Assembly: GCF_007995085.1 (NCBI RefSeq)
Contig: NZ_VOQS01000003.1
Coordinates: forward strand, 1 to 64,000
Length of the DNA stretch: 64,000 nucleotides
Direction: 5' to 3'
From: Paraburkholderia azotifigens
GTDB taxonomy: Bacteria > Pseudomonadota > Gammaproteobacteria > Burkholderiales > Burkholderiaceae
The notes below the pieces were generated by a model. The model was not told the origin of the DNA. It worked only from the letters and a program-made list of their open reading frames with translations, and did no database searches. Shown one piece after another: positions 53,301 to 61,490 of the stretch. The position numbers and the translations under genes were made by a program. Position 1 is the first letter of the stretch. Every line of letters starts with the position of its first letter.

Positions 53301-54151
53301 GCCAGTTCGAGCGGCTCGGGATCGTCAATAGCGGAAGCCGCGAAGGCCGTCGTGTTCAGCACGAGTGAAATCCCGTGCTGCGCGGCGAGCTGCTGCACGA
53401 CATCGCGGCTGATCGCATCCTTCAGCGACGTGATCGCGACGGGCAGCGGGTTCATGCCGCGCGCTTCGAGCGCGTCGATCAGCGCGTCGAACACGGCCGT
53501 GTTGGCCGCCTGCAGATGCGCTTTGTAGAACAGAATCGCGACGACGGGCGCGGCGGGCTTCCAGCGCGCCTGCCAGGCTTCGATGGTCGCGACATCGTGC
53601 GCAGGGTGATAAAGCGCGGCTGCGGGCAACGGACCCGGCGGCGCAGGCTCCTTGCCCCAGCCGAGCGCGCGCCACGCGATACAGCGCATGAACGATTCGG
53701 CGTTGTGCGGACCGCCTTCGCGCAGATAGCGCCATAACTGATGACACAGGTCCGCATCGGCCGTGCTGCGCGCGAGCAGATTCGGGTCTTCCTGCAAGTC
53801 GCCGGAAAACATCGCGAGCGTCTGCTGCTTGCGCTGCGCGAGCGCGACGACCTGTTCGATGCCGTACGGCCAGTACGCTTCGCCGCCCAGATGATCGACG
53901 ACGACGACGCGCGCATGCTGCAACACGTCGTCGATGTAGAAGTCGACGGAAGCAGGCTGCCGCAGATATGTGACGTTCGCGAGCCGCACGCTCGGGAAGC
54001 CGTCGCCCAGACGCGTCACGACGCTCGCGAGCAGCGACAGCGTCGTGTCGGCGGAACTCAGGATCACAATATCTGCGGGCTTCTGATCGATACGGATCAC
54101 GCCTTTCGTATCGTCGACGAAACCGCCCGGGACGGTGCGCAGCAGATGCAT
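50369..54151 (-). CDS. cobN: Cobaltochelatase large subunit
   Basis: A 1260-residue CobN, the usual length, related to BchH/ChlH. Hallmarks are the ILANYPMSEGRIGNGVGLDT segment, VVHVGKHGNLEWLPGKS with the metal-site His, and GYKGAAEIAATVDYLYGYD near the end. It inserts cobalt into hydrogenobyrinate a,c-diamide, driven by the AAA+ subunits encoded next. It begins nine bases after cobW and overlaps the chlI/D start. Confidence 0.96.
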   Translation of the reverse strand: MHLLRTVPGGFVDDTKGVIRIDQKPADIVILSSADTTLSLLASVVTRLGDGFPSVRLANVTYLRQPASVDFYIDDVLQHARVVVVDHLGGEAYWPYGIEQVVALAQRKQQTLAMFSGDLQEDPNLLARSTADADLCHQLWRYLREGGPHNAESFMRCIAWRALGWGKEPAPPGPLPAAALYHPAHDVATIEAWQARWKPAAPVVAILFYKAHLQAANTAVFDALIDALEARGMNPLPVAITSLKDAISRDVVQQLAAQHGISLVLNTTAFAASAIDDPEPLELAGDAPVMQVILSGGNREDWVNDNHGLNSRDIAMHVALPEVDGRIITRAISFKGLAYRCPHTEVDVVRYQPDHERVAFIAELSERWCKLRRTSNVDKKLALILANYPMSEGRIGNGVGLDTPASVVNILRMLRDEGYRVEDVPTNGDALMAALTQGVTNDPVVRDLRPALQSLALSDYMTYFARLPQALRDALNAKWGAPQQDPTLRRGRFMIAGWRCGHVFVGIQPPRSREQNDYASYHDAELVPPHAYLAFYFWLRHQFHIDAVVHVGKHGNLEWLPGKSVALSDACWPDAILGPLPHLYPFIVNDPGEGSQAKRRTQAVIVDHLMPPLTRAENYGPLQDLERQVDEYYDALMVDPRRAKLLRKTILDTIVEHRLHEELSLAAPNDADTEDALLTRVDAWLCELKEAQIRDGLHTFGQSPAGVQRRDTLLALARFPVGDGQGAKAGLIDALARDLDVDRLFDPLSADWAAEWNGPRPLMLQQVSDAPWRHNGDTRERLELLAASLLGDMCEIAVADELPQTSRVLERVRGDILPRLDACGPHELMHLKRGLEGRFVPPGPSGSPSRGRPDVLPTGRNFYSVDTRAIPTQAAWSLGLKSAQTLIERHLQEHGDYPRAIGLSVWGTATMRTGGDDIAQALALLGVRPKWAPGSHRVTDFEIMPIAAFDRPRIDVTLRVSGFFRDAFANVMHLFDAAVQAVAELDEPEDVNPVRARVMRERDAWIARGVAPDEARRRAGFRVFSARPGAYGAGLQQMIDTRQWQTDADLANAYLSWGGYAYTQKSAGEEARHAFGTRLAAMDVVLQNQDNREHDILDSNDYYQFQGGMTAAVRHLAGNQPHVYHADHSNPDAPRVRALHEEIARVIRSRVVNPKWLDGVKRHGYKGAAEIAATVDYLYGYDATARVVSDHQYALVADAYLNDADTREFMQRHNPHALHGVCERLLEAMQRGLWQQPGDYRAQVEQHLLDSEQHIEGSRS

Positions 54152-54160
54152 CGCGGTGCC

Positions 54161-55258
54161 TTAAACCTGCTGCGGCTGCGTGCTCAGCGCTTCGTCGAGC
54201 GCGCGCTGCAGCGTCGGCTGATCGAGGTCCTCACCGATCAGCACGAAGCGGCTCAACGACGACGCATCGATTTCACCCGCCTGCCAGCGCCGGTCGAAAT
54301 AGCTGTCGAAGCGGCGTCCCACGCCTTGAATCACGAGCCGCATCGCGGCATCCGGCAGCGCGGCAAAGCCTTTCACGCGATAGATCGTGTAGTCTTCGAC
54401 CACGCGTTGCAGCGCCGCGATCATCGTTTCGCGCGACGTCGCGCTGGCCGTGACGACGACGGAATCGAACTCGTCGTGATGATGATCGGCGTGATCGGGA
54501 TCGTCGGCGGAACCGTGATGATCGTGACGCAGATGAATCGTTTCTTCCGATGCCGATTCGAGTCCGAGCAACGCGTGCAGATCGAGCTGCCCCATGTGTG
54601 CGCGCACCACCTTCACCTGCGGCGGAATCTCTTCGCGAATCACCGCTTCGACGCTCGCCTGTTGTGCGACATCGAGCAGGTCGGTCTTGTTCAGAATGAC
54701 GAGATCGGCGGCCGACAGCTGATCTTCGAACAGCTCGTGCAGCGGCGATTCGTGATCGAGATTCGGATCGGCCTTGCGCAACTGATCGACGGCAACAGGG
54801 TCTTCCGCGAACTGGCCGCTCGCGACGGCAGGACCATCGACCACCGTCACGACGGCATCGACGGTGAAGCTGTTCTTGATGGACGGCCAGTTGAACGCCT
54901 GCACGAGCGGCTTCGGCAGCGCGAGGCCCGACGTTTCGATCAGCACGTGATCGATCTGCTCGCGCCGCTCGACCAGTTGCTCCATCACGGGAAAGAATTC
55001 TTCCTGCACCGTGCAGCACAGACAGCCGTTGGCCAGTTCATACAACTGGCCTTCCGTCTCGTTGCCGTTCTCGTCGCAACCGATGCCGCAGCCCTTGAGA
55101 ATCTCGCCGTCGATGCCCAGTTCGCCGAACTCGTTGACGATCACGGCGATGCGCAGCCCGCCCGCGTGTTGAAGGATATGACGCATCAACGTCGTTTTGC
55201 CGCTGCCGAGAAAGCCCGTGACGATCGTCACGGGAATCTTGCGCATCTGTGTCTGCAT
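54161..55258 (-). CDS. cobW: CobW, GTPase metallochaperone
   Basis: A 365-residue G3E GTPase: Walker A GFLGSGKT (15-22), the metal-binding GCLCC (78-82), and NKTDLLD for guanine specificity. A His/Asp-rich loop (about 240-260, HADHHHDEFD) lies before the CobW C-domain. It is thought to deliver cobalt to CobN. AACGGAG precedes the ATG at 55258. First gene of cobW-cobN-chlI/D under a cobalamin riboswitch. Confidence 0.94.
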   Translation of the reverse strand: MQTQMRKIPVTIVTGFLGSGKTTLMRHILQHAGGLRIAVIVNEFGELGIDGEILKGCGIGCDENGNETEGQLYELANGCLCCTVQEEFFPVMEQLVERREQIDHVLIETSGLALPKPLVQAFNWPSIKNSFTVDAVVTVVDGPAVASGQFAEDPVAVDQLRKADPNLDHESPLHELFEDQLSAADLVILNKTDLLDVAQQASVEAVIREEIPPQVKVVRAHMGQLDLHALLGLESASEETIHLRHDHHGSADDPDHADHHHDEFDSVVVTASATSRETMIAALQRVVEDYTIYRVKGFAALPDAAMRLVIQGVGRRFDSYFDRRWQAGEIDASSLSRFVLIGEDLDQPTLQRALDEALSTQPQQV

Positions 55259-55429
55259 GTTGGCTCCGTTGCTCGAAGGTCGTTCGAGTGACCCTGATGG
55301 CGCGCCATGAAAGGCGCGCGCTGTCATAAGTGATGCACGGGGACGAAAACGGCGCCGCACCGGTATACGACCGCTGCAGCGCATGAGGAAACGTGAACGC
55401 TGTGCCGCATCCCCGCAGCATCGCGTCGT

Positions 55430-55650
55430 TGACTCGGGCCGGTATCCGGGCTGGTGAAAGCGCCGCCTCTCCTTCCCGCGCGAGCGTTTTCGCGCAGTGG
55501 ATGTATCTGCATGGGCCGCTATTGGACGCACATGCAGCGAGGCCGGCTCTGCATCGTCTGCGCGATGCCTTCACCTACCGTTGCGGGGAGCAGCATAGTT
55601 TGACCCGCCGCCGTGAACGATGGCGAAGCCTGCTATTTCCCGTTTAACTG
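55430..55650 (-). promoter_or_regulatory. Cobalamin riboswitch before cobW
   Basis: On the minus strand: TTAAACGGGAAATAGC (near 55647-55632), CTCCCCGCAACGGTAG (about 55592-55577), ATCCACTGC, GCGGGAAGG and AGCCCGGATACCGGCC (about 55453-55438), in the right order for the class. It lies about 170 bases before cobW. End points are approximate because the closing stem is unclear. Confidence 0.85.
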
Positions 55651-55805
55651 CGCGCGCAGAGAGCGCGCGCGAGCACCAGAGTGCGTGCGAGTTTAGGCCC
55701 GGCGGCAGGCAGCGTCAAGGAAGCATCGGCGAAACTCCGCAGCGACTCGCAGAGCCCCGTGTGCTATCGTATGCGCGCATCTGGTGCCGCGCGGACGGGT
55801 TCGAA

Positions 55806-56013
55806 CGTCTGTGCGGTTAAACGGGAAACAGGGAAGCGCCCGCTCGTCGCAACACGTAAGCGATGAAGCTGCGCTCAGCCTGTGCTGTCCCCGCAACGGT
55901 CACGCGGCGAGCGGAAAGAACATTTTCCGCGCAGTGCGTTCAGAGCCACTGTCTGCCACTCGCAGATGGGAAGGCGAACGCGATGAGCCGTCAGCCCGGA
56001 TACCGGCCAGACG
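55806..56013 (+). promoter_or_regulatory. Cobalamin riboswitch before cobA
   Basis: Closing stem CGTCTG (55806-55811) with CAGACG (56008-56013). In order: GGTTAAACGGGAA, GCTGTCCCCGCAACGGTC, GAGCCACTG, GATGGGAAGGCG and GTCAGCCCGGATACCGGCC. It lies about 160 bases before cobA and points away from the cobW riboswitch, with about 155 bases between the two. Confidence 0.92.
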
Positions 56014-56173
56014 CAAGGGGGCGAACGAAGATTCGCCATTCGCCGGCGCCGCGGGAAACGGAAGCCGGCGCCCACGCACGATGCACGTCACCCGCAGCCA
56101 TCGCGCGTCACACGCAACATCGCATGACCTGTCACACACAAGCGCCCGCGCATATCGCGGCGCTCTCCTCGCC

Positions 56174-56917
56174 ATGAGCCGCGCGTGGCTGATCGGCGCC
56201 GGTCCCGGCGACGTCGAACTGCTGACGCTCAAGGCCGCGCGCACGCTCGCGCTGGCCGACGTCGTGCTCGTCGACGATCTCGTCAATCCCGAAGTGCTGC
56301 AGTTCGCGCGCGACGATGCGCAGATCGTCTACGTCGGCAAGCGCGGCGGCCACGCGTCGACGCCGCAACACGAGATCATCGCGGCGATGCTCGATCATCT
56401 GCGCGCGGGCCGCAGCGTCGCGCGCCTCAAAGGCGGCGATCCGTTCGTGTTCGGACGCGGCGGAGAAGAACAGCAAGCGCTGCAAGCCGCGGGCGTACAC
56501 GTCGAAATCATCAGCGGAATCACGGCAGGCATCGCCGCGCCCGCTTCGATCGGCATTCCCGTCACGCATCGCGACCACGCGCAGGGCGTGATCTTCGTCA
56601 CCGGGCACGGTGCGGGCGAGCATGAAGCCGACTGGCGCGCGCTGGCCGCCACGCGCATGACGCTCGTGATCTACATGGGCATGCGGCGGCTCGGCGATAT
56701 CGTCGACGCGCTGCTGAGCGCCGGCATGCCGCCCGATACGCCGTGCGCCGCGATCGAATCGGCGACGCGTCCCGAGCAGCGCCATGTCGCCGCGACGTTG
56801 CGTGAATTCGTAGAGCGCGTGGCCGATGCGGGACTCGGCTCGCCGTCGATCGTCGTGATCGGCGGCGTCGCGTCGCTGGCCGCACCCGCCGAAACGCCGC
56901 TCAGGCTCACGCCATGA
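56174..56917 (+). CDS. cobA: Uroporphyrinogen-III C-methyltransferase (SUMT)
   Basis: A 247-residue SUMT: AWLIGAGPGDVELLTLKA, VLVDDLVNPEVL, GKRGGHASTPQHEI, RLKGGDPFVFGRGGEE and GITAGIAAPASIGIPVTHRD are all canonical. It makes precorrin-2, the entry step to corrinoids. The ATG at 56174 is chosen from homology; it has no strong ribosome site, and the frame extends upstream into the riboswitch leader. First gene of cobA-cobE-cobO-cobB-bluB. Confidence 0.94.
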   Translation: MSRAWLIGAGPGDVELLTLKAARTLALADVVLVDDLVNPEVLQFARDDAQIVYVGKRGGHASTPQHEIIAAMLDHLRAGRSVARLKGGDPFVFGRGGEEQQALQAAGVHVEIISGITAGIAAPASIGIPVTHRDHAQGVIFVTGHGAGEHEADWRALAATRMTLVIYMGMRRLGDIVDALLSAGMPPDTPCAAIESATRPEQRHVAATLREFVERVADAGLGSPSIVVIGGVASLAAPAETPLRLTP

Positions 56918-57333
56918 CGACGCTGATCGCGGGCATCGGATGCCGGCGCGGCGTGTCGGCGGAACAGATCGAGGCGGCCGTGCGCGAGGCGCTCGGCGAT
57001 ACGCTTGCGTTCGCCGCGCTGGGCGCCGTCGCATCGATCGAAACGAAAGCCGATGAAGCGGGGCTCGTCGAATTCTGCGTGCGGCACGCGCTGCCGCTCC
57101 GTACGTTCACGCGCGAGCAGATCGCCTCGCTCGACGCACCCGTCAACGCATCGGACGTGGTACGCGAACATCTCGGCGTCGACGGCGTCTGCGAGCCCTG
57201 CGCGCGGCTCGCCGCGCACGGCGGCGAACTGCTCGTCCCGAAACGCGCACGCGACGGCGTGACCGTCGCCATCGCGTGCGCTGCCGCACACCCTCATTCC
57301 AACGACACATCCAGAATCAAGGAACATCGATGA
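56914..57333 (+). CDS. cobE: CobE (CbiG C-terminal domain protein)
   Basis: A 139-residue protein equal to the CbiG C-terminal domain: IAGIGCRRGVSAEQIEAAV at the start and ASIETKADEAGLVEF with the KADE motif. CobE is needed for aerobic B12 synthesis, but its exact step is not settled. The start overlaps the cobA stop (ATGA at 56914-56917) and its own stop overlaps the cobO start. Confidence 0.9.
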   Translation: MTTLIAGIGCRRGVSAEQIEAAVREALGDTLAFAALGAVASIETKADEAGLVEFCVRHALPLRTFTREQIASLDAPVNASDVVREHLGVDGVCEPCARLAAHGGELLVPKRARDGVTVAIACAAAHPHSNDTSRIKEHR

Positions 57334-57932
57334 AGACCGATCCCGAATCGCATGCACGCATGACGCAGCGCCGCCGCGAAGGCCACGAGAAGAAGCAGGC
57401 TCAGGCGACCGTCGAGAAAGGGCTCCTGATCGTCAACACGGGCACGGGCAAGGGCAAGTCGACGGCGGCATTCGGCATGGCCGTGCGCGTGCTCGGCCAC
57501 GGCATGAAGCTCGGCGTCGTGCAGTTCATCAAGGGCGCGCTGCACACGTCGGAACGCGATTTTCTCGGTGCGCAGGGCAATTGCGAGTTCATCACGATGG
57601 GCGACGGCTACACCTGGAACACGCAGGACCGCGAGGCCGACATCGCGACGGCACGCAAGGGCTGGAACGAAGCACGCCGCATGATCGAAAGCGGTGAGTA
57701 TCAGATGGTGATTCTCGACGAGTTGAATACCGTGCTGAAGTACGAATATCTTCCCCTCGATGAAGTGCTCGAAGTCGTGAACGCGCGACCCGCGATGGTC
57801 CATGTCGTCATCACCGGACGTCACGCGCCCGATGCGCTCGTCGAAGCCGCCGACCTCGTCACCGAAATGCGCCTCGTCAAGCATCCGTACCGCGAGCAGC
57901 ACGTGAAGGCGCAACGCGGCGTGGAGTTCTGA
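57330..57932 (+). CDS. cobO: Cob(I)yrinic acid a,c-diamide adenosyltransferase
   Basis: A 200-residue CobA/CobO-type ATP:corrinoid adenosyltransferase with P-loop NTGTGKGKST near residue 37, VVQFIKGALHTSERDF and the ILDELNTVLKYEYL segment. It attaches the adenosyl ligand to cobalt. AAGGAAC precedes the ATG, which overlaps the cobE stop (ATGA). Confidence 0.95.
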   Translation: MKTDPESHARMTQRRREGHEKKQAQATVEKGLLIVNTGTGKGKSTAAFGMAVRVLGHGMKLGVVQFIKGALHTSERDFLGAQGNCEFITMGDGYTWNTQDREADIATARKGWNEARRMIESGEYQMVILDELNTVLKYEYLPLDEVLEVVNARPAMVHVVITGRHAPDALVEAADLVTEMRLVKHPYREQHVKAQRGVEF

Positions 57933-57935
57933 ACG

Positions 57936-59240
57936 ATGCCCGCGTGCCCCGCTCTCTTCATCAGCGCACCGGCATCGGGCCAGGGCAAGACGACGGTCAC
58001 GGCCGCGCTCGCGCGGCATCATCGGCGGATGGGGCGAGACGTGCGCGTGTTCAAGACGGGCCCGGATTTTCTCGACCCGATGATTCTCGCGCGCGCGAGC
58101 GGCGCGCCCGTGTTCTCGCTCGACCTGTGGATGGTCGGCGAACGTGCATGCCGCGCGCTGCTCGCGCAGGCCGCGCGCGAAGCGGATCTGATTCTGATTG
58201 AAGGCGTGATGGGCCTGTTCGACGGCACGCCGAGCAGCGCCGATCTCGCCGCGACGTTCAACGTGCCCGTCGCCGCCGTGATCTCGGCGAAGGCGATGGC
58301 GCAGACCTTCGGCGCCGTCGCGTTCGGCCTTGCGCGCTTTCGCGCGGACGTGCCGTTTCATGGCGTGTTCGCCAATCGCGTCGGCTCGGCGCGCCATGCG
58401 CAGATGCTCGAAGAAGCGTTGCCGCGCGATCTGACAATGCTCGGCTATCTGTCGGGCAACGATGCGATCGAATTGCCCGACCGTCATCTGGGCCTGCTGC
58501 AGGCGGCGGAAATCGACGATCTCGATGCGCGGCTCGATCGTGCCGCCGATGCACTCGCGTCGACGGCGCTCGCGCAGCTGCCGCCCGCCGTCACGTTCGA
58601 CGACGCGGCCGGCGACGAGCCTCTCCCACGCCTGCTCGACGGCATGCACGTCGCGATTGCGCGCGACGCCGCGTTTTCATTCATCTATCCGGCAAACGTG
58701 CAGTTGCTCGACATGCTCGGCGCGCGTCTCACGTATTTCTCGCCGCTCGCGGATGAACCCGTTCCCGGCGACGCCGACGCACTCTATCTGCCCGGCGGCT
58801 ATCCCGAACTGCATGCGCCCGCGCTCGCGGCCAACACGCACAGCGCGGCATCGATCCGCGCGCATGCCGGCGCGAACCGCACCATCGTCGCCGAATGCGG
58901 CGGCATGCTGTATCTGCTCGACAGCGTCACCGACACACATGGCGTCACGACCCCGATGCTCGGCTTGTTGCCTGGCAACGCAGCCATGCAGACGCGCTTC
59001 ACCGCGCTCGGCATGCAGCAGATGACCGACAGTGCACACGGCACGTTGACGGGCCACACGTTCCACTACTCGCGCGTGAGCACGCCGCTTACACCCGTGC
59101 GCCACGCGACGCGCGCCCAGTCCGACGCGCCCGGCGAAGCCATCTATCGCCAGGGGCCCGTCGTCGCCACTTACATGCACGGCTACTGGCCGTCGAACCC
59201 AGCCTTCGCGGCTGCCCTCTTCCATGGCCGAGCCTTTTAA
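57936..59240 (+). CDS. cobB: Cobyrinate a,c-diamide synthase
   Basis: A 434-residue amidotransferase: N-terminal dethiobiotin-synthetase-like ATPase (SAPASGQGKTTVTAALA near residue 9) and a C-terminal type I glutaminase-like domain (LPGGYPELHA, catalytic Cys in VAECGGMLYL). It amidates the a and c side chains with glutamine and ATP. It starts three bases after cobO and overlaps bluB by 17 bases. Confidence 0.95.
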   Translation: MPACPALFISAPASGQGKTTVTAALARHHRRMGRDVRVFKTGPDFLDPMILARASGAPVFSLDLWMVGERACRALLAQAAREADLILIEGVMGLFDGTPSSADLAATFNVPVAAVISAKAMAQTFGAVAFGLARFRADVPFHGVFANRVGSARHAQMLEEALPRDLTMLGYLSGNDAIELPDRHLGLLQAAEIDDLDARLDRAADALASTALAQLPPAVTFDDAAGDEPLPRLLDGMHVAIARDAAFSFIYPANVQLLDMLGARLTYFSPLADEPVPGDADALYLPGGYPELHAPALAANTHSAASIRAHAGANRTIVAECGGMLYLLDSVTDTHGVTTPMLGLLPGNAAMQTRFTALGMQQMTDSAHGTLTGHTFHYSRVSTPLTPVRHATRAQSDAPGEAIYRQGPVVATYMHGYWPSNPAFAAALFHGRAF

Positions 59241-59928
59241 CGACGTCGAGCGCGCCGCGGTCTATCGCGCGATCTACGAACGGCGCGACATGCGTCACTT
59301 CGTGTCCACGCCCGTCGATCCCGCCGTGCTCGCGCGCCTGATCGATGCCGCGCATCACGCGCCAAGCGTCGGCTACATGCAGCCGTGGCGGATCGGACGC
59401 ATCACCGACCCCGCGCTGCGGCAACGGCTGCACGCGGCCGTCGAACGCGAGCGCGTGTTGACGGCCGACGCGCTCGGCAAGCGGCGCGACGAGTTCATGA
59501 AGCTCAAGGTGGAAGGCATGCTCGAATGCGGCGAGCTGCTGGTGATGGCGCTGATGGATGGCCGCGAGAAGCACGTGTTCGGACGGCGCACGTTGCCCGA
59601 AATGGACCTCGCGTCGGTGGCCTGCGCGATTCAGAACATGTGGCTCGCGGCGCGCGCGGAAGGTCTGGGCATGGGTTGGGTGTCGCTGTTCGATGCCGGC
59701 GAAGTGCGCACGATGCTCGGCATGCCGGAAGGCGCGCGGCCCGTCGCGCTGCTGTGCCTCGGGCACGTGGAGCACTTCTATCGCGAGCCGATGCTCGAAT
59801 CGGAAGGCTGGGCCGCGCGCATGCCGCTCGCGGCGTGTCTGTTCGAAAACACGTGGCCCGAAGCGCCACCCGGGCACGAAGGCGACGTTGGTCCGACCAC
59901 GGTCCAGACCGCTTTAAACGGGCGTTAG
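59224..59928 (+). CDS. bluB: 5,6-dimethylbenzimidazole synthase
   Basis: A 234-residue nitroreductase-fold enzyme, BluB: YERRDMRHF near the start, AAHHAPSVGYMQPWRI, LPEMDLASVACAIQNMW and GMGWVSLFD. It splits FMNH2 with O2 to form DMB, the lower ligand of B12, so the organism probably makes true cobalamin aerobically. Last gene of the cobA operon, convergent with the response regulator. Confidence 0.93.
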   Translation: MAEPFNDVERAAVYRAIYERRDMRHFVSTPVDPAVLARLIDAAHHAPSVGYMQPWRIGRITDPALRQRLHAAVERERVLTADALGKRRDEFMKLKVEGMLECGELLVMALMDGREKHVFGRRTLPEMDLASVACAIQNMWLAARAEGLGMGWVSLFDAGEVRTMLGMPEGARPVALLCLGHVEHFYREPMLESEGWAARMPLAACLFENTWPEAPPGHEGDVGPTTVQTALNGR

Positions 59929-59948
59929 AACCGCTCGCGCGATACCTC

Positions 59949-60635
59949 TCAGGCGTCGCCCTTCTCGATCCGTTCGAGCCGGTATCCGTAGCCGTAAATC
60001 GGCATCAGGCGGTAGCCGTTCTCGGGCCGAAGGCCAAGCTTCGTGCGCAGCATCGATACGTGCGTGTCCATCGTGCGCGACGGAATGGCCGCCGCCTGCT
60101 TCCAGATCGCGTCGAGAATGTGCGAGCGCGACAGCGGCCGGCTCAGGTGCTTGAACAGCAGCAGCGCCAGCTCGAACTCCTTGTGCGTCAGCGTGACGGC
60201 GCTGCCGCGCACGTGCACGCGCTTCGAACCCGGCTCGAACTCGTACTCGCCGAACACTTCCTTCCCGGCCACGGGCTCCCGCGCAAACGCGCCGCGCAGC
60301 AGCACGCCCACGCGCGCGAGCAGCGCCGCCGCGCTCACCGGCTTGACGAGATAGTCGTCGGCGTCGACGTCCTGATGCGCGACATCGCTCACGCGGGTCA
60401 TGAACAGCACGGGCAGCCGCTCGGCGAGATTCTGACGGACCCAGCGCAGCACCTCGTCGCCCGCCAGGCCAGGCGTATGGCGATCCAGCACGAGCAGATC
60501 GAACGGCTGGCTGCGCAACTGTCTGACGAGAGCCGGGCCGTCGTCGAATGCATGACACGTGTGTCCCGCCGCCGACAAGGTCCTGCACACGAAGTCGGCT
60601 TGCGCCTGAGTCTCCTCCAGAACTGCAATTCTCAT
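59949..60635 (-). CDS. Orphan OmpR/PhoB-family response regulator
   Basis: A 228-residue regulator: receiver domain about 1-115 with phospho-acceptor D51 (LLVLDRHTPG), switch Thr in LFMTR and Lys in YLVKPV; C-terminal winged helix (about 130-225, LTHKEFELALLLF and YGYGYRLERI). No histidine kinase is next to it. A GCTAATT half-site (60649-60655), like those in the 0.5-1.4 kb promoters, sits just upstream of its start. Targets are unknown. Confidence 0.88.
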   Translation of the reverse strand: MRIAVLEETQAQADFVCRTLSAAGHTCHAFDDGPALVRQLRSQPFDLLVLDRHTPGLAGDEVLRWVRQNLAERLPVLFMTRVSDVAHQDVDADDYLVKPVSAAALLARVGVLLRGAFAREPVAGKEVFGEYEFEPGSKRVHVRGSAVTLTHKEFELALLLFKHLSRPLSRSHILDAIWKQAAAIPSRTMDTHVSMLRTKLGLRPENGYRLMPIYGYGYRLERIEKGDA

Positions 60636-61298
60636 AAAACCCCGCAACGCTAATTCATTGTTTCCGTCCGACCGGGAAATGCCCGATGAAGGATGACGAC
60701 TCACGAATATGAAATTTCAAATCCACATTCGCTGGGTTCTTCAAGCCTTGCATCGAATGTCGGCAAATTGCTCCACATTGCCAGACAATGCCTCGATAGC
60801 CCGATATTGCTTTAGGGTCTGTGCGTCTGAGCCGTCAATGCAACAACGGGAATTAAACAGGCGCACAACCCACTTCTTTTGACCGCGCAGTACAAGCGGA
60901 ATCTTTTTCTTGCGTTTTCCTGCCCGCGCGTTTGCCCGCATCGAACGCCTGAGTGGCCGGGCGTCACGCCAGAAAGGCATGACGCTACGCGCTTTCCGGC
61001 CAGGCGTAGTCCTTCTTGTGCGGCTCGAGATGACGTGTGTACTACCGAAAGCCAGTCGACAGACAAATCCGCCGATGCATGGCGGCACTGCATCACGAAC
61101 ATCTCTTTTGCGTGTTCTATTCCACGCATTGGAATAAAAGTTCGTGCCAGTTACCCGGGAGATTTAACAATTCGAACGTCGCCGCAGACGCATTCGATTT
61201 AAATCGGGGTGAAGATTATTAGAACGAATTGAATCAGTCAATTAATCTCGCCATTTTTATGTGGCAAGGCGGCCAATTCGTTAAATCGGTCCGATGAT

Positions 61299-61319
61299 AC
61301 CGATAACTGCCTTATCGGT
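61299..61319 (+). repeat. 8-bp hairpin in the gene-free region
   Basis: ACCGATAA (61299-61306) pairs perfectly with TTATCGGT (61312-61319) around a five-base loop. No T-run follows at once. Function unknown. Confidence 0.4.
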
Positions 61320-61350
61320 GCCATATGATCCATTCACGTCAAACGAAACG

Positions 61351-61376
61351 GCCGCTCAACCTGGTTAGCGGCTTTT
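61351..61376 (+). terminator. Terminator-like hairpin
   Basis: GCCGCT (61351-61356) pairs with AGCGGC (61367-61372), extended by AACC/GGTT inside, and is followed by TTTT. It could end a plus-strand small transcript or, read the other way, back up the end of the DeoR gene. Confidence 0.45.
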
Positions 61377-61490
61377 GCCGCGCTGCACTTTAGGGCCGTG
61401 CATCAACGCGTGCCGCTCGGCGCGTGCGCGCAGCGTTGCGATATCGCGCTGCGTCTTGCGCAGCGGGCAACGCAAGTCCTTTAGCGACGA

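Larger units (their letters stand above)
60636..61490. other. AT-richer gene-free region
   Basis: About 855 bases. The open frames here are short, overlap each other and match nothing that I recognise. Base composition is lower in GC than the flanks, mainly 61130-61330. It holds a palindrome CGATTTAAATCG (61195-61206), a hairpin (61299-61319) and a terminator-like hairpin (61351-61376), so a small RNA gene is possible. Confidence 0.5.

Noticed and set aside
61380..61490. About 41 in-frame sense codons after the DeoR stop codon, ending in a second stop
   Set aside because: At this GC content such a stretch arises easily by chance. A faint likeness to ribosomal protein L29 helices was noticed but is too weak to call readthrough or a pseudogene.
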